A DNA stretch of 64,000 bases from Candidatus Gastranaerophilales bacterium HUM_9 (GCA_002103075.1 DABG01000018.1:186001-250000); one strand, 5' to 3'. Shown: positions 26,665 to 35,888, numbered from the stretch's first letter. Notes: generated by a model not told the origin, from the sequence alone. Made by a program: numbers and translations.

Positions 26665-28421
26665 TATGATATCCTTCTTATCATCTCATGTGCTTCTTCG
26701 CATTCAGGGAAGAAATTGGTTAGTTCGTCTAAAGTTTTTAGTGCCTCTTCGTTTTGTTCTAATTTCTCTTGACATTTTGCCTTATTAAGCATTAAAGATA
26801 CGTTCTTAGGGTTTTCTTTCAATAGTGCATTAAATATATTTAATGCCTTATCGAACTCACCCAATTCATAATATGTCAATGCTAAAAGGTTCTTAGTTTC
26901 TTTATCCCTATTTTGTTCCAAAGATTTAATAAAATAGATTTTTGCACAATCATAATCTTTTAATGAAAAATAAATTCTACCTGCAACAAACTGAATATAT
27001 TCGTGTTCAGGTTCATCTTCTAAAGCACTTTCAATCAGTTCCTTAGCGTTTTCGAGTTCATTAAGTTCAATCTTATTTAATGCCCATAAAGATTTTGCCA
27101 CAACATCATCTTTAATATCTAATGATTTTTGATAATATTCATCAGCTTTTTCATATTCAGAAATCGAATACAAAAAGTTTGCATATTCTAACAATATATC
27201 AAAGTTTTCAGGTTCAAGTTTAAGTGCAATATTAAACTCGTCTTTTGCATAATCAAATAATCTTTGATTTAAGTAGATTATACCTAAATCTTTGTGAGCC
27301 ATGGCGTTATCTGGGTTCATGCCTATAACCTTTTTAAAGATTTTTTCAGCAGTAGTCGTATCATAGAGCTGTGTTGATAAAATTGCATATTGATATAAAA
27401 CCTCAGAAGTTGGAGTGGCTTTCAATATAACATTATCATAAAGTGTTTTTGCCTTACTCAATTCTCGAACCTCTATATACAAATTAGCCAATTTTTGAGC
27501 CATAGTAACAGATTTAGGATTTCTAGCAGTCAAGACTTTTAGAATAGCAATTGCGTGTTCATAATCGTGCAACAATTCATAACACGTAGCCAAATTATAT
27601 TGGAACGAATCTTTTTCTGGGTGCAAAATTGCTAATGTTTTATAATGTTTTAAAGCATTAGAAATTTGTCCTGCTTTCAATTCTGACAACGCCAATGATA
27701 TTAAATAATTTTCTTGATTATCAAGTGCATAAGCCTTTGCGAAATAGTCGCTTGCTTGAGCGTGTTTATTTTGAATTTGATAAATTGAAGCCACGTTATA
27801 ATATGCTACAGAATCATTTGGATTTAACTTAATCGCTTTTTGGTAACATTCAATAGATTTTTCTCTATTACCGGTTAAAAGATATGCCGTTCCTAAATTA
27901 TTATAAATTTGTGAGTGTTCAGGATTTAACTCTAGGGCTTTTTCAAGATATTCAATCCCTTGATTATATAATTTTAAAGTTACAGAAGCTGTACCAATCA
28001 AATAATCAAACGTATAATCAGTTGAATCAATCATTTTTGCCTGATGTGCAACCTTTATAGCACTTTCTTCTTTTCCTGTTTTCATATAAATAATACACAA
28101 ATTTTTATATGCATCAACAAAGTTCTCTCTAAGTTCAAGTACTTTTACATAACATCTTTCTGCATCATCAAGTTCTCCAAGATTATCATAACAATTACCT
28201 AAATAAAACAATGTTGTTGCATCATCTGGCACAAGTTTTGTTGCCCTTAAAAAACTTTCTTTTGCATCTTTAAATTGGTTCAAATTAACATTAACCAGTC
28301 CCAAAAGTTTTTGAGCTTCTGCGTCATTTGAATTTTCTTCTGTGTATTTTATTAACCTTGTTTTTGCTTCTTCATAACTTTTTTCTGATATCAAATCTTG
28401 AATTTCATCTATTTCGCTCAT
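26664..28421 (-). CDS. Multi-TPR protein
   Basis: 585 residues consisting almost entirely of tetratricopeptide repeats, about 16 units, with many canonical units such as AYYNVASIYQIQNKHAQASDY and IYNNLGTAYLLTGNREKSIE. No signal peptide, membrane segment or enzyme domain, so probably a cytoplasmic scaffold. It overlaps the WYL gene stop by 17 bases and the tsaC-like start by one base, so the four genes form one tightly coupled unit. Confidence 0.88.
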   Translation of the reverse strand: MSEIDEIQDLISEKSYEEAKTRLIKYTEENSNDAEAQKLLGLVNVNLNQFKDAKESFLRATKLVPDDATTLFYLGNCYDNLGELDDAERCYVKVLELRENFVDAYKNLCIIYMKTGKEESAIKVAHQAKMIDSTDYTFDYLIGTASVTLKLYNQGIEYLEKALELNPEHSQIYNNLGTAYLLTGNREKSIECYQKAIKLNPNDSVAYYNVASIYQIQNKHAQASDYFAKAYALDNQENYLISLALSELKAGQISNALKHYKTLAILHPEKDSFQYNLATCYELLHDYEHAIAILKVLTARNPKSVTMAQKLANLYIEVRELSKAKTLYDNVILKATPTSEVLYQYAILSTQLYDTTTAEKIFKKVIGMNPDNAMAHKDLGIIYLNQRLFDYAKDEFNIALKLEPENFDILLEYANFLYSISEYEKADEYYQKSLDIKDDVVAKSLWALNKIELNELENAKELIESALEDEPEHEYIQFVAGRIYFSLKDYDCAKIYFIKSLEQNRDKETKNLLALTYYELGEFDKALNIFNALLKENPKNVSLMLNKAKCQEKLEQNEEALKTLDELTNFFPECEEAHEMIRRIS

Positions 28422-29358
28422 TTTCTTTTTTTACCTTCTTTATTTTTTCTTTTTGTTTTGTAACTTCTTTTGCTAATAATTTTTGTGATTTTCTTGAACT
28501 ATCAATATTATAATTTTCCAAAGACTCGTTTATCACATCTTTAAATTTTTTAAGAAAATCTGATGGTCCAATAACTTTACACAAACTATCATAACGCAAC
28601 AATCTGTGAATAAGAACAGTTCTATCTTCATATTCATTTAAAATTACAATTGTTCCGTCATCTTTATATTTAATTATTCTTTCGTTTTCTCTCAACTGAT
28701 AACGTTCTGCTAAACTACCGTATAACTCATAAGTTACCCCAGAATTAGAATAATCTATTTTTGTTTTTTTGTTTAAAAGTTCAACATTATATATCTTTTC
28801 TGGGTCGATATCAAAAGTACCGCCCTCATTTGCTGCAATAAAGAAATATTTACCATTATTTATTTTAATATCACGTAAAAAGAATTTTTCTTTATGATCA
28901 TCAACAAATGTAATAACAACTTCGGCATTAGTTTTATAAGCATATTCAAGGTTTTTAATCACGTTAAAATTATGACTAGACAACAAACCATTACCAGACT
29001 TATAAAAAGACAAATGAATTTTATCAAAAAACTTTTCAATTGTATAACTTATGTTATCAAGTGCAATTTTTGAACCAACAGATTTTATGTCATACAAAAG
29101 TTGAGTATCAAGATTAGAAAACTTCATTCCGAGAGGAAAATTTATAATACAATATCTTTTATTCAATTTTTGAATATCAATTCCACAAGCTCTCAAAGTA
29201 TGAATATATTTTGAAACAATATAATTATTATAAGGTCCATAACCAGCAGATTCTAGCTCTGCCACTAATTCTGACATAGTCAAATTATTATGAAACAAAC
29301 ATAGTAGAGTTTCTAAAACTCTATATGATGCGATGTTCATCTTTTTTGCTGCTGGCAT
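28405..29358 (-). CDS. WYL-domain-type transcriptional regulator (second of pair)
   Basis: 317 residues. N-terminal winged helix (about 8-75; LETLLCLFHNNLTMSELVAEL), central WYL-like beta domain (about 120-210; VVITFVDDHKEKFFLRDIKINNGKYFFIAANEG) and a C-terminal domain typical of YafY-like regulators, ending in a lysine-rich tail. It is a distant paralogue of the gene before it, which its start overlaps by 38 bases; the two could form a heterodimer like PafB-PafC. Effector unknown. Confidence 0.75.
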   Translation of the reverse strand: MPAAKKMNIASYRVLETLLCLFHNNLTMSELVAELESAGYGPYNNYIVSKYIHTLRACGIDIQKLNKRYCIINFPLGMKFSNLDTQLLYDIKSVGSKIALDNISYTIEKFFDKIHLSFYKSGNGLLSSHNFNVIKNLEYAYKTNAEVVITFVDDHKEKFFLRDIKINNGKYFFIAANEGGTFDIDPEKIYNVELLNKKTKIDYSNSGVTYELYGSLAERYQLRENERIIKYKDDGTIVILNEYEDRTVLIHRLLRYDSLCKVIGPSDFLKKFKDVINESLENYNIDSSRKSQKLLAKEVTKQKEKIKKVKKENERNR

Positions 29359-30277
29359 ATATTTCTCTCATTTCTAACAATTTTTCTATAATACGTTCTC
29401 TTATCTCGTCAGGTTCAAGAACTGTGCAATCACGTCCAAAACTCAACATACGCTGAATTGCGATAAAATCGTTGTAGTATCTTCCCTCAACAATTATTTT
29501 ATCATCTTCCGTTTTAACGATTGATTCATTCTCTTCTAATGGGTGCATATAACTTCTCGTTAGGCTGAATTTCACATAAGTATCTAACCCAAACAAAGAA
29601 CTTTTATCAAAGAATTTACTTAAAATTTTGCGAATTTTTGACACTCTTAAAAAAGTTCGTTTTTTAAGGGTGTGGTTGAAACCAAACGCATATAGTTTAT
29701 CACTTCTTAACCCTAAACGTTCTAGTGTAATGTCATATACTTCAATTCTTTTTGAAGTTACAGCGTATTCAATTTTAATTTTATTATGATGTTTTTCATC
29801 TGAAACAAGCTCTTTTATCAAATTTATATCCATACCTTTTAGAATTGATATTCCTAAAAGCGATTCTTTTACTTCTTCTGAACTAACGATTTGAGCTAAT
29901 TTCAAAAATAAATAATGATAATTTAATAATGTTTCGGGAGAGCAAGTTTTTGTTATTTGTTTATATGCTTCTTTTAGGAAGAATATCTCCGTTGGCATTA
30001 GTTTAACTTTAAACGGGTGTGAAAGAATTGTATATTTATAGTTAGTCGTTTTGAGTGCTTTACTAATCTCGCAACCGATTGCTTTTAGAGTATTCAAATC
30101 CATTCTTACGGTATCAATTGAATACTGTTCGTTTGCAAACCCACATTCTATTAAGAATTGACGGATTTCTTCAAACGTTCTAGGTTTCATCAACAAAGAA
30201 ACCAATACAAGTAAGGCTCTTGCTCCAGTTGATGAAATTTGTTTAGATTCATCTTGATATTTTAAATACTCTTTCAT
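29321..30277 (-). CDS. WYL-domain-type transcriptional regulator (first of pair)
   Basis: About 318 residues from the ATG at 30277; the ATG at 30286 has GGA only one base away, whereas the second has it nine bases upstream. Winged helix at about 15-85 (LLVLVSLLMKPRTFEEIRQFL), WYL-like sheet about 160-235 (IKIEYAVTSKRIEVYDITLERLG) and a C-terminal domain with VEGRYYNDFIAIQRMLSFG. It heads the operon with the second WYL gene, the TPR protein and the TsaC-like gene. Confidence 0.75.
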   Translation of the reverse strand: MKEYLKYQDESKQISSTGARALLVLVSLLMKPRTFEEIRQFLIECGFANEQYSIDTVRMDLNTLKAIGCEISKALKTTNYKYTILSHPFKVKLMPTEIFFLKEAYKQITKTCSPETLLNYHYLFLKLAQIVSSEEVKESLLGISILKGMDINLIKELVSDEKHHNKIKIEYAVTSKRIEVYDITLERLGLRSDKLYAFGFNHTLKKRTFLRVSKIRKILSKFFDKSSLFGLDTYVKFSLTRSYMHPLEENESIVKTEDDKIIVEGRYYNDFIAIQRMLSFGRDCTVLEPDEIRERIIEKLLEMREIYASSKKDEHRII

Positions 30278-30301
30278 CTTTTTCATTCCGTTTTAATGGT
30301 T

Positions 30302-30310
30302 ATTTTAGCA
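30302..30310 (-). promoter_or_regulatory. Extended -10 box of the WYL operon
   Basis: Minus strand TGCTAAAAT (30310-30302), the recurrent TGCTAnAAT type. No clear -35 box. Transcription would begin about 30295. Confidence 0.45.
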
Positions 30311-30393
30311 TAAAATATTATTTAATTTTAGAGGGAATGTCATTAAGTTATATAAAATTATGTAAATTCATGTTTCTTTTTCTAGAGTAAATT

Positions 30394-30422
30394 TTGCATG
30401 AAACAATTGCTTATATTAAAAT
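30394..30422 (+). promoter_or_regulatory. Promoter of dnaA, leaderless
   Basis: TTGCAT (30394-30399), 17 bases, TAAAAT (30417-30422), then six bases to the ATG at 30429. A normal start point would be the A of the ATG itself. Only a weak CAGG precedes the start codon. Confidence 0.6.
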
Positions 30423-30428
30423 CAGGTT

Positions 30429-31823
30429 ATGGATTCTTTAGAAATAAAACAAATTTGGGAAGATACTAAATCATATTTACAAGGTAAACTAAATGAAGCA
30501 GAATATCCTTGGTTAAACAGTTTTTATCCAACCGGTTATACAGACGGTACTTTTACGGTTATTACTGATATGCAATTGGCAATAACTATTATTAGAAAAA
30601 ATTGCCTTGGAGATATAAAATCTGCTCTTAAGCACGTTACTGGTCATGATGTAGAATTTCAGATTATTCTTGATAAAGAGTCTACTAAAAAATTAAAGGC
30701 TGAACGTAAGAAATTAGAACAAAAATTCAAGAAAATAAACACGGAAGAAAAAACTGATAACCCGATGTTACAAATGACTCAAATGCAGTCAAATGTTAAT
30801 TTGAATTTAAAATATAAGTTTGAAAATTTTGTAGTTGGTGAAAACAACAAAAATGCTTGTGCCATTGCAAAAATAGTTGCCAAAAATCCTGCTGAAAGAT
30901 ACAACCCATTATTTATTTATGGTGGTTCAGGACTGGGCAAAACTCACTTAATGCAAGCTATTGGACATTACGCAATATTTAATCTTCCAAGAAAGAAAGT
31001 TAAATATATCAAGACCCAAGACTACGTAAACCAATATATAGAAAGTACTCGTGGCAAAGATAGCAGAGAAATGATGGCAAAATTCCGCCAAAGATTTAGG
31101 AATGTTGATATTTTGTTGATTGATGATATCCAATTTATTGAATCTAAAAAACAATCTATGGAAGAACTTTTTTATACATTTGAAACTTTGCAACAATTGA
31201 ATAAACAGATTGTAATAACTTCTGATAGATTACCAAAAGACATTCCAACTTTACCTGATAGACTTAGAACAAGGTTTGAAATGGGAATAGTTGTTGACAT
31301 ACAACCACCATCATTTGAAACAAGAATGGAGATATTAGAAAAGTGGACAAAAGACACTTTGATTGATATACCTTTAGACGCACTTAATTTTATCGCACAA
31401 AATTTCATTAATAACGTAAGAGAATTAGAGGGAGCATTTAATAAAGTTACTGCATATTCTGATATTGAGGGCAAACCTATTACATTAGAATTTGTGAAAG
31501 ATGTTTTGAAAAGTGAAACTTTGTCTAAAAAAATAACAATAAACAATATCGCTCAAACAGTTGCAGAGATTTATAATATTACGGTTGATGATTTAAAAAG
31601 CCCAGCAAGAAGTCATAATATTTCTGAACCAAGACGATATGTTGTATATTTGGCAAGAGAAATGACTCAATTAAGTTATCAAGAAATTGCAGATTATTTG
31701 AATAAAAAACATACAACAATGCTTTATTCTTATGAAAAGATGGTTGAAGATACTGATAGAAATATCAAGCTCAAAGAAACTATGCGAGAATTAAAGCAGG
31801 CAATTAAATGTAATGCTGTGTAG
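30429..31823 (+). CDS. dnaA: Chromosomal replication initiator DnaA
   Basis: 464 residues. Domain I (about 1-90), a short linker, then AAA+ with Walker A GGSGLGKTHL and Walker B ILLIDDIQF, the sensor LRTRFEMG, and a DNA-binding domain IV. In domain IV the usual ARPRQ is SEPRR and the GGRDHTT signature is shortened to NKKHTT, so two base-contact positions are changed. It opens the origin and regulates genes; the changes suggest altered DnaA-box preference. I see no canonical TTATNCACA cluster beside it. Confidence 0.95.
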   Translation: MDSLEIKQIWEDTKSYLQGKLNEAEYPWLNSFYPTGYTDGTFTVITDMQLAITIIRKNCLGDIKSALKHVTGHDVEFQIILDKESTKKLKAERKKLEQKFKKINTEEKTDNPMLQMTQMQSNVNLNLKYKFENFVVGENNKNACAIAKIVAKNPAERYNPLFIYGGSGLGKTHLMQAIGHYAIFNLPRKKVKYIKTQDYVNQYIESTRGKDSREMMAKFRQRFRNVDILLIDDIQFIESKKQSMEELFYTFETLQQLNKQIVITSDRLPKDIPTLPDRLRTRFEMGIVVDIQPPSFETRMEILEKWTKDTLIDIPLDALNFIAQNFINNVRELEGAFNKVTAYSDIEGKPITLEFVKDVLKSETLSKKITINNIAQTVAEIYNITVDDLKSPARSHNISEPRRYVVYLAREMTQLSYQEIADYLNKKHTTMLYSYEKMVEDTDRNIKLKETMRELKQAIKCNAV

Positions 31824-31841
31824 AAAACTATAGATACGTCA

Positions 31842-32125
31842 TTCAGAGCCAAGGGAACAGAGCTGATTTACACTCTGCCGAACAAAACAATTAAGTATTG
31901 TTTTGTGAGAGGGGACGACACGAAGTTAGTTCGAATAGCGAGCGACCAACGAGCAGAGTGCTGAGGTTTAAACAACATAATAGTAGAATATAATTATGTC
32001 GTTCAACCGAAGACACGTTTAACGCGAGTTGGTCAAGATAACAGATTGAACCGACTGTGACAACGTCACAAAAGGTGAAACTCTGTGAGCGTGGAGTAAA
32101 TCCAAGACTATTTCGGAATCCCTGT
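31842..32125. repeat. Long structured repeat (element D) between dnaA and lepA
   Basis: From about 31862 (GCTGATTTAC) to 32108 (GTAAATCCAAGAC) lies a 247-base relative of the GCGGATTTT...AATCCAAGAC elements. Its ends pair (GATTTAC with GTAAATC). Inside are the hairpins ACAAAACAAT/ATTGTTTTGT (about 31882-31906) and GTGAC-AAC-GTCAC, and blocks GGACG, GAATAGCGAGCGAC and GTTTAACGCGA shared with repeats near 6229-6580. Left of it is a CATTCAGAGCCAAGGGAACAGAG unit, to the right CTATTTCGGAATCCC. No coding function is supported. Confidence 0.65.
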
Positions 32126-32215
32126 GTACATTTACGCATTGCACATTACAAATTACGTATTTAATATAAAATACCCGTAAACAATTTTCATCAATTCACA
32201 TTAAAAAATCTGAAC

Positions 32216-34018
32216 TTATTCTTCGTTCAAGCTCAAAACAGCCATAAATGCTTCTTGTGGAACTTCTACACGACCAACTGCTTTCATACGTTTTTTACCA
32301 CGTTTTTGTTTTTCCAACAGTTTACGTTTTCTTGAAATGTCACCACCATAACACTTATCAAGCACGCTCTTTCTTAATGCCTTGATATTTGTTCTAGCAA
32401 TAACTCTTCCACCAATTGCTGCCTGAATAGGTACTTCAAACATCTGTCTTGGAATAATAGTTTTCAATTTTTCTGTCAATTTTTGTCCAATATAAAAAGC
32501 ACTATCTTCGTGACAAATAACTGAAAGTGCGTCAACAACTTCACCTGCCAACATTACATCTAACTTAACAAGTTTTGAACGTTTATAATCTACAAATTCA
32601 TAATCCAAACTTGCATACCCTTTTGAACGTGATTTCAACTGATCGTAAAAATCAGTGATAACCTCAGATAACGGTATATGATAAATCAATTCTGCTCTAA
32701 CCTTATCCAAATAGTTCATATTGATAAAAATGCCACGTTTTGTTTGTGCCAAGTCCATCAAAGTACCAACATACTCATTTGGTGCAATAATAGAAACTTT
32801 TACATAAGGTTCTTCAATAAAATCTCTATACTGAGCAGGTGGCAAATTAGCTGGGTTATCAATCTCAACAACCTCACCATTCGTCTTATGCACTCTATAA
32901 ATTACAGATGGAGCTGTAGTTACAACTGACAAATTATACTCACGTTCCAAACGTTCTTGAGCAATCTCCATGTGCAACATTCCCAAGAACCCACATCTAA
33001 ATCCAAACCCAAGTGCAGATGATGTTTCTGGTTCAAATGTTATACTACTATCGCTCAACTTAAGTTTTTCTAACGATTCTTTCAATTCATGATAATCTTC
33101 GTTATCCACAGGATAAATACCAGAAAATACCATAGGCAAGGCTTCTTTATACCCAGGAAGAGCTTCTGTTGCTGGGTTTTCTACATTAACAACTGTATCA
33201 CCAACAAACCTTGTAATCTCTTTTATTGAACCTGCAAAATAGCCTACATCACCACAAACAAGCTCTTTCACAGGAACTCTATGTGGTGTCAAATACCCAA
33301 GTTCAACAATCTCATACTCTTTACCAGATGCCATAAACCGAACCTTGTCACCAAGTCGCATTTTGCCATCTACAATCTTAAAGAAACATAATGTTCCTAA
33401 ATACTGGTCATACGCACTGTCAAAAACTAATGCTCTTAAAGGTTTTTCCGTTGTATCTTCTGGTGGTGGCATAAAATTAACTATCGCTTCTAAAACTTCT
33501 TCAATGTTTTCACCAGTTTTTGCACTAACTGGAATAGCAATAGAAGAATCTATACCCAAAACCTCTTCAATCTCTTGTTTAACCGCTTCCACATCAGCAG
33601 ATGGCAAGTCGATTTTATTGATTACAGGGATAATTTCTAAATCTTGTTCAACTGCTAAATAAACGTTAGCAAGGGTTTGAGCTTCAACACCTTGTGTCGC
33701 ATCAACAATAAGCAAAGCACCCTCACACGCAGCCAAAGAACGTGAAACTTCATAAGAAAAATCTACGTGCCCTGGAGTGTCAATCAAGTTAAGGATATAA
33801 TCCTTACCGTCTTTTGCCTTATAATTCATTCTTGCAGCATTCAACTTAATCGTAATACCACGTTCACGCTCAATATCCATAGTATCCATCAACTGAGCTT
33901 GCATATCACGTTCTGCAATAGTATCTGTTGCTTCCAACAATCTATCAGCCAAAGTTGACTTACCGTGGTCAATATGTGCAATTATACAAAAATTTCTAAC
34001 ATTATCTCTATACTTCAT
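32216..34018 (-). CDS. lepA: Elongation factor 4 (LepA)
   Basis: 600 residues, standard length. GTPase motifs AHIDHGKSTL (G1), DTPGHVDF (G3), NKIDLPSAD (G4), the EF-G-like domains and the LepA-specific C-terminal domain ending in basic and hydrophobic residues (RGKKRMKAVGRVEVPQEAFM). It is a ribosome-dependent GTPase affecting translation under stress and ribosome maturation. The start has no Shine-Dalgarno and lies next to a TATAAT box. Divergent from the SRP RNA. Confidence 0.96.
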   Translation of the reverse strand: MKYRDNVRNFCIIAHIDHGKSTLADRLLEATDTIAERDMQAQLMDTMDIERERGITIKLNAARMNYKAKDGKDYILNLIDTPGHVDFSYEVSRSLAACEGALLIVDATQGVEAQTLANVYLAVEQDLEIIPVINKIDLPSADVEAVKQEIEEVLGIDSSIAIPVSAKTGENIEEVLEAIVNFMPPPEDTTEKPLRALVFDSAYDQYLGTLCFFKIVDGKMRLGDKVRFMASGKEYEIVELGYLTPHRVPVKELVCGDVGYFAGSIKEITRFVGDTVVNVENPATEALPGYKEALPMVFSGIYPVDNEDYHELKESLEKLKLSDSSITFEPETSSALGFGFRCGFLGMLHMEIAQERLEREYNLSVVTTAPSVIYRVHKTNGEVVEIDNPANLPPAQYRDFIEEPYVKVSIIAPNEYVGTLMDLAQTKRGIFINMNYLDKVRAELIYHIPLSEVITDFYDQLKSRSKGYASLDYEFVDYKRSKLVKLDVMLAGEVVDALSVICHEDSAFYIGQKLTEKLKTIIPRQMFEVPIQAAIGGRVIARTNIKALRKSVLDKCYGGDISRKRKLLEKQKRGKKRMKAVGRVEVPQEAFMAVLSLNEE

Positions 34019-34025
34019 AATTTAC

Positions 34026-34031
34026 ATTATA
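34026..34031 (-). promoter_or_regulatory. -10 box of lepA, leaderless
   Basis: Minus strand TATAAT (34031-34026) ends seven bases before the lepA ATG at 34018, so transcription should start at or one base before it. The -35 box is poor (TGTAAA at 34054-34049). Confidence 0.5.
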
Positions 34032-34062
34032 CACAAAAAATATGTTAATTTACAGAATTTTA

Positions 34063-34071
34063 TGCTATTAT
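34063..34071 (+). promoter_or_regulatory. Extended -10 promoter of the SRP RNA
   Basis: TGCTATTAT, an extended -10, ends about eight bases before the 5' end of the SRP RNA at 34080. Confidence 0.55.
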
Positions 34072-34079
34072 TAACATAA

Positions 34080-34341
34080 GCCGTACTCCACGGGGACTTA
34101 GCGAATCTCTCGACTCGAACGCTTAGCGAGGTGCAGAGCCTACTGTGAGGCTTGTATGGTTATTGATAAAGGTCATAATATTGTTGATAGTTTAAAATAC
34201 AGTGGCGTAAACTGTCGAACCGTGTCAGGGTGGAAACACAGCAGCACTAAGGCAATCTTTACGGGTATTGTATCTTTAAAAAGAAGATATTATCATCTGA
34301 GTCAGTAGTCCATATCTGTCGATAGGTAGTGGTACGGTTTT
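34080..34341 (+). ncRNA. ffs: Signal recognition particle RNA, large bacterial type with Alu domain
   Basis: The helix 8 core is clear: GTCAGG, then GTG-GAAA-CAC, then AGCAGC (34228-34254), the asymmetric loop that binds Ffh. The 5' end GCCGTACTCCACGGGGACTTAGCG resembles the Alu domain of Bacillus scRNA (GCCGTGC...GCGGGGAGGTAGCG), and 5' CCGTAC pairs with 3' GTACGG, closing a molecule of about 258 bases that ends in a T run. It targets membrane proteins to the translocon with Ffh/FtsY. Confidence 0.85.
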
Positions 34342-34403
34342 TATTTAACTATCAAAATGTCGGTTAGACAAACCATCTAACAATTCTATAAGGAGGTTCT
34401 CCC

Positions 34404-34673
34404 GTGAGAAAATTAATTGCTTTAATTATTGGGTGTTTAATATCATATTACTTGTATCTTCATTGGCAAGGTATTTATACTTTCTTAGGAAAAGACATTG
34501 CAACAATTTTATTAATATATGTTGTAGCCCTCGGGGTAATCCATATTGGCGGAATTTCACTAAAAATCCTTGCAGTTGTGTTCGCTATCATTGAACCATT
34601 CGCAGACAACTATTGCTACTGGTACGAAAACACTAAATTCTACAAATTCTTCCATAAAAACGACAAACTATAA
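34404..34673 (+). CDS. Small membrane protein of unknown function
   Basis: 89 residues from GTG at 34404, with a strong AAGGAGG nine bases upstream. An N-terminal hydrophobic segment (about 3-20) and a second long hydrophobic stretch (about 30-68), then a short aromatic, basic tail (YWYENTKFYKFFHKN). It precedes folP by 18 bases and probably shares its message. No family recognised. Confidence 0.7.
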   Translation: MRKLIALIIGCLISYYLYLHWQGIYTFLGKDIATILLIYVVALGVIHIGGISLKILAVVFAIIEPFADNYCYWYENTKFYKFFHKNDKL

Positions 34674-34691
34674 TAAATAACAGGTGTCCCT

Positions 34692-35831
34692 ATGGCTAAA
34701 AAATTTCTTATAAAACCAATTATCAACACAGACCTAGAAAAAGAGCTTGAAATAATAGGGTTTGACAAATCTTATCGACATAAAGCCATCAACAAATTCA
34801 GATATAAAACCCTCAAAATCTATAATTTATCTGTAGCACAAGCAAATATATTAAAACAAACTGCACTCACAGTAGGTGCAGATTGCGGAACAAACAGAAA
34901 CGTCATCACAGGTAATATTGAAACCTCTGATGTTATTCTAGGTGGGAGTTTTTCGCAACTAGAAAAAATCTCACAAAAACTCACCCACCAACCGTTTTCA
35001 CTCGGTATTTTAGGTGAAGAAATCAAATCATTATTAAAAGAAAAAACTACCCAAACTAAAATCATGGGAATTTTAAACATAACCGACAATTCTTTCTCTG
35101 ATGGTGGCGAATTCAACACAACAGAACTTGCTTGTAAACATTTTAAGCAACTTGTGGAAGACGGTGCTGATATTATAGATATTGGTGCAGAATCAACAAA
35201 ACCTCTTGCTCCAAGCATTCCAGCAGAAACACAACTAGAAAAAATCATGCCCGTTCTTGAATACTCAAAAAATTTCAATATCCCAATAAGTATTGACACA
35301 AGAAGCTCAATCGTTGCAGAAAAATGTCTAGAGCTTGGTGCTGATATAATAAACGACGTTTCAGGGCTAAAATATGATAAAGATATGGCAAGCGTCATAG
35401 CAAAATATCCAAACACAACTTTAATTCTTCAACACTCACTAGGTAGCGAAATAAATATGTCCGAAGAACACCACTACAACTACGTAGTAGATGATGTATA
35501 TAATGACCTTTACCAACAAATTGAATTCGCAAAATTTAACGGAATTGAAAACATAATCCTTGATGTCGGCATAGGGTTTGACAAATCAAGAGATGAAAAT
35601 TTTGAAATTTTAAGACGCATAGAAGAATTTTATGCACTCGGTTATCCTATGATGACAGGAATTTCAAGAAAAAGCACACTTGGACTTCAAAACGCATCAA
35701 ATGAAGAAAAAGATATTTTTACACTTTCATTAAATACTTTAGCTGTTAATCAAAAAGTCGATTATTTAAGAGTTCACAACGTTAAAATTCATAAACAAAT
35801 GCTTAAAATAATGCACGAATGGAACCGCTAA
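34692..35831 (+). CDS. folP: Dihydropteroate synthase with N-terminal extension
   Basis: 379 residues, longer than the usual 270-280 because of an extra N-terminal domain of about 110 residues, as in epsilonproteobacterial DHPS. Catalytic motifs are intact: MGILNITDNSFSDGG, DIGAESTKPLAP, ISIDTRSS and DVGIGFDKS. It condenses p-aminobenzoate with dihydropterin pyrophosphate in folate synthesis and is the sulfonamide target. folC, also in folate metabolism, is encoded separately at 41126-42301. Confidence 0.93.
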   Translation: MAKKFLIKPIINTDLEKELEIIGFDKSYRHKAINKFRYKTLKIYNLSVAQANILKQTALTVGADCGTNRNVITGNIETSDVILGGSFSQLEKISQKLTHQPFSLGILGEEIKSLLKEKTTQTKIMGILNITDNSFSDGGEFNTTELACKHFKQLVEDGADIIDIGAESTKPLAPSIPAETQLEKIMPVLEYSKNFNIPISIDTRSSIVAEKCLELGADIINDVSGLKYDKDMASVIAKYPNTTLILQHSLGSEINMSEEHHYNYVVDDVYNDLYQQIEFAKFNGIENIILDVGIGFDKSRDENFEILRRIEEFYALGYPMMTGISRKSTLGLQNASNEEKDIFTLSLNTLAVNQKVDYLRVHNVKIHKQMLKIMHEWNR

Positions 35832-35854
35832 AAAGTAGTGTAAAACAGTTTATT

Positions 35855-35888
35855 AAAAAAAGAGGCATTTTGAAAAAATACCCCTTTG
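35855..35888 (-). terminator. Intrinsic terminator of the 35922-39449 operon
   Basis: On the minus strand a stem CAAAGGGGTATTTT with AAAATGCCTCTTT (two mismatches, three-base loop) is followed by seven T. It lies 33 bases past the stop at 35922 and also faces the end of folP. Confidence 0.6.

Noticed and set aside
30287..30428. Replication origin beside dnaA
   Set aside because: No cluster of DnaA boxes or AT-rich 13-mer pattern could be seen, and the gap is only 142 bases.
31891..32139. Open frame between dnaA and lepA
   Set aside because: Lies inside structured element D; base pairing explains the sequence better than coding.
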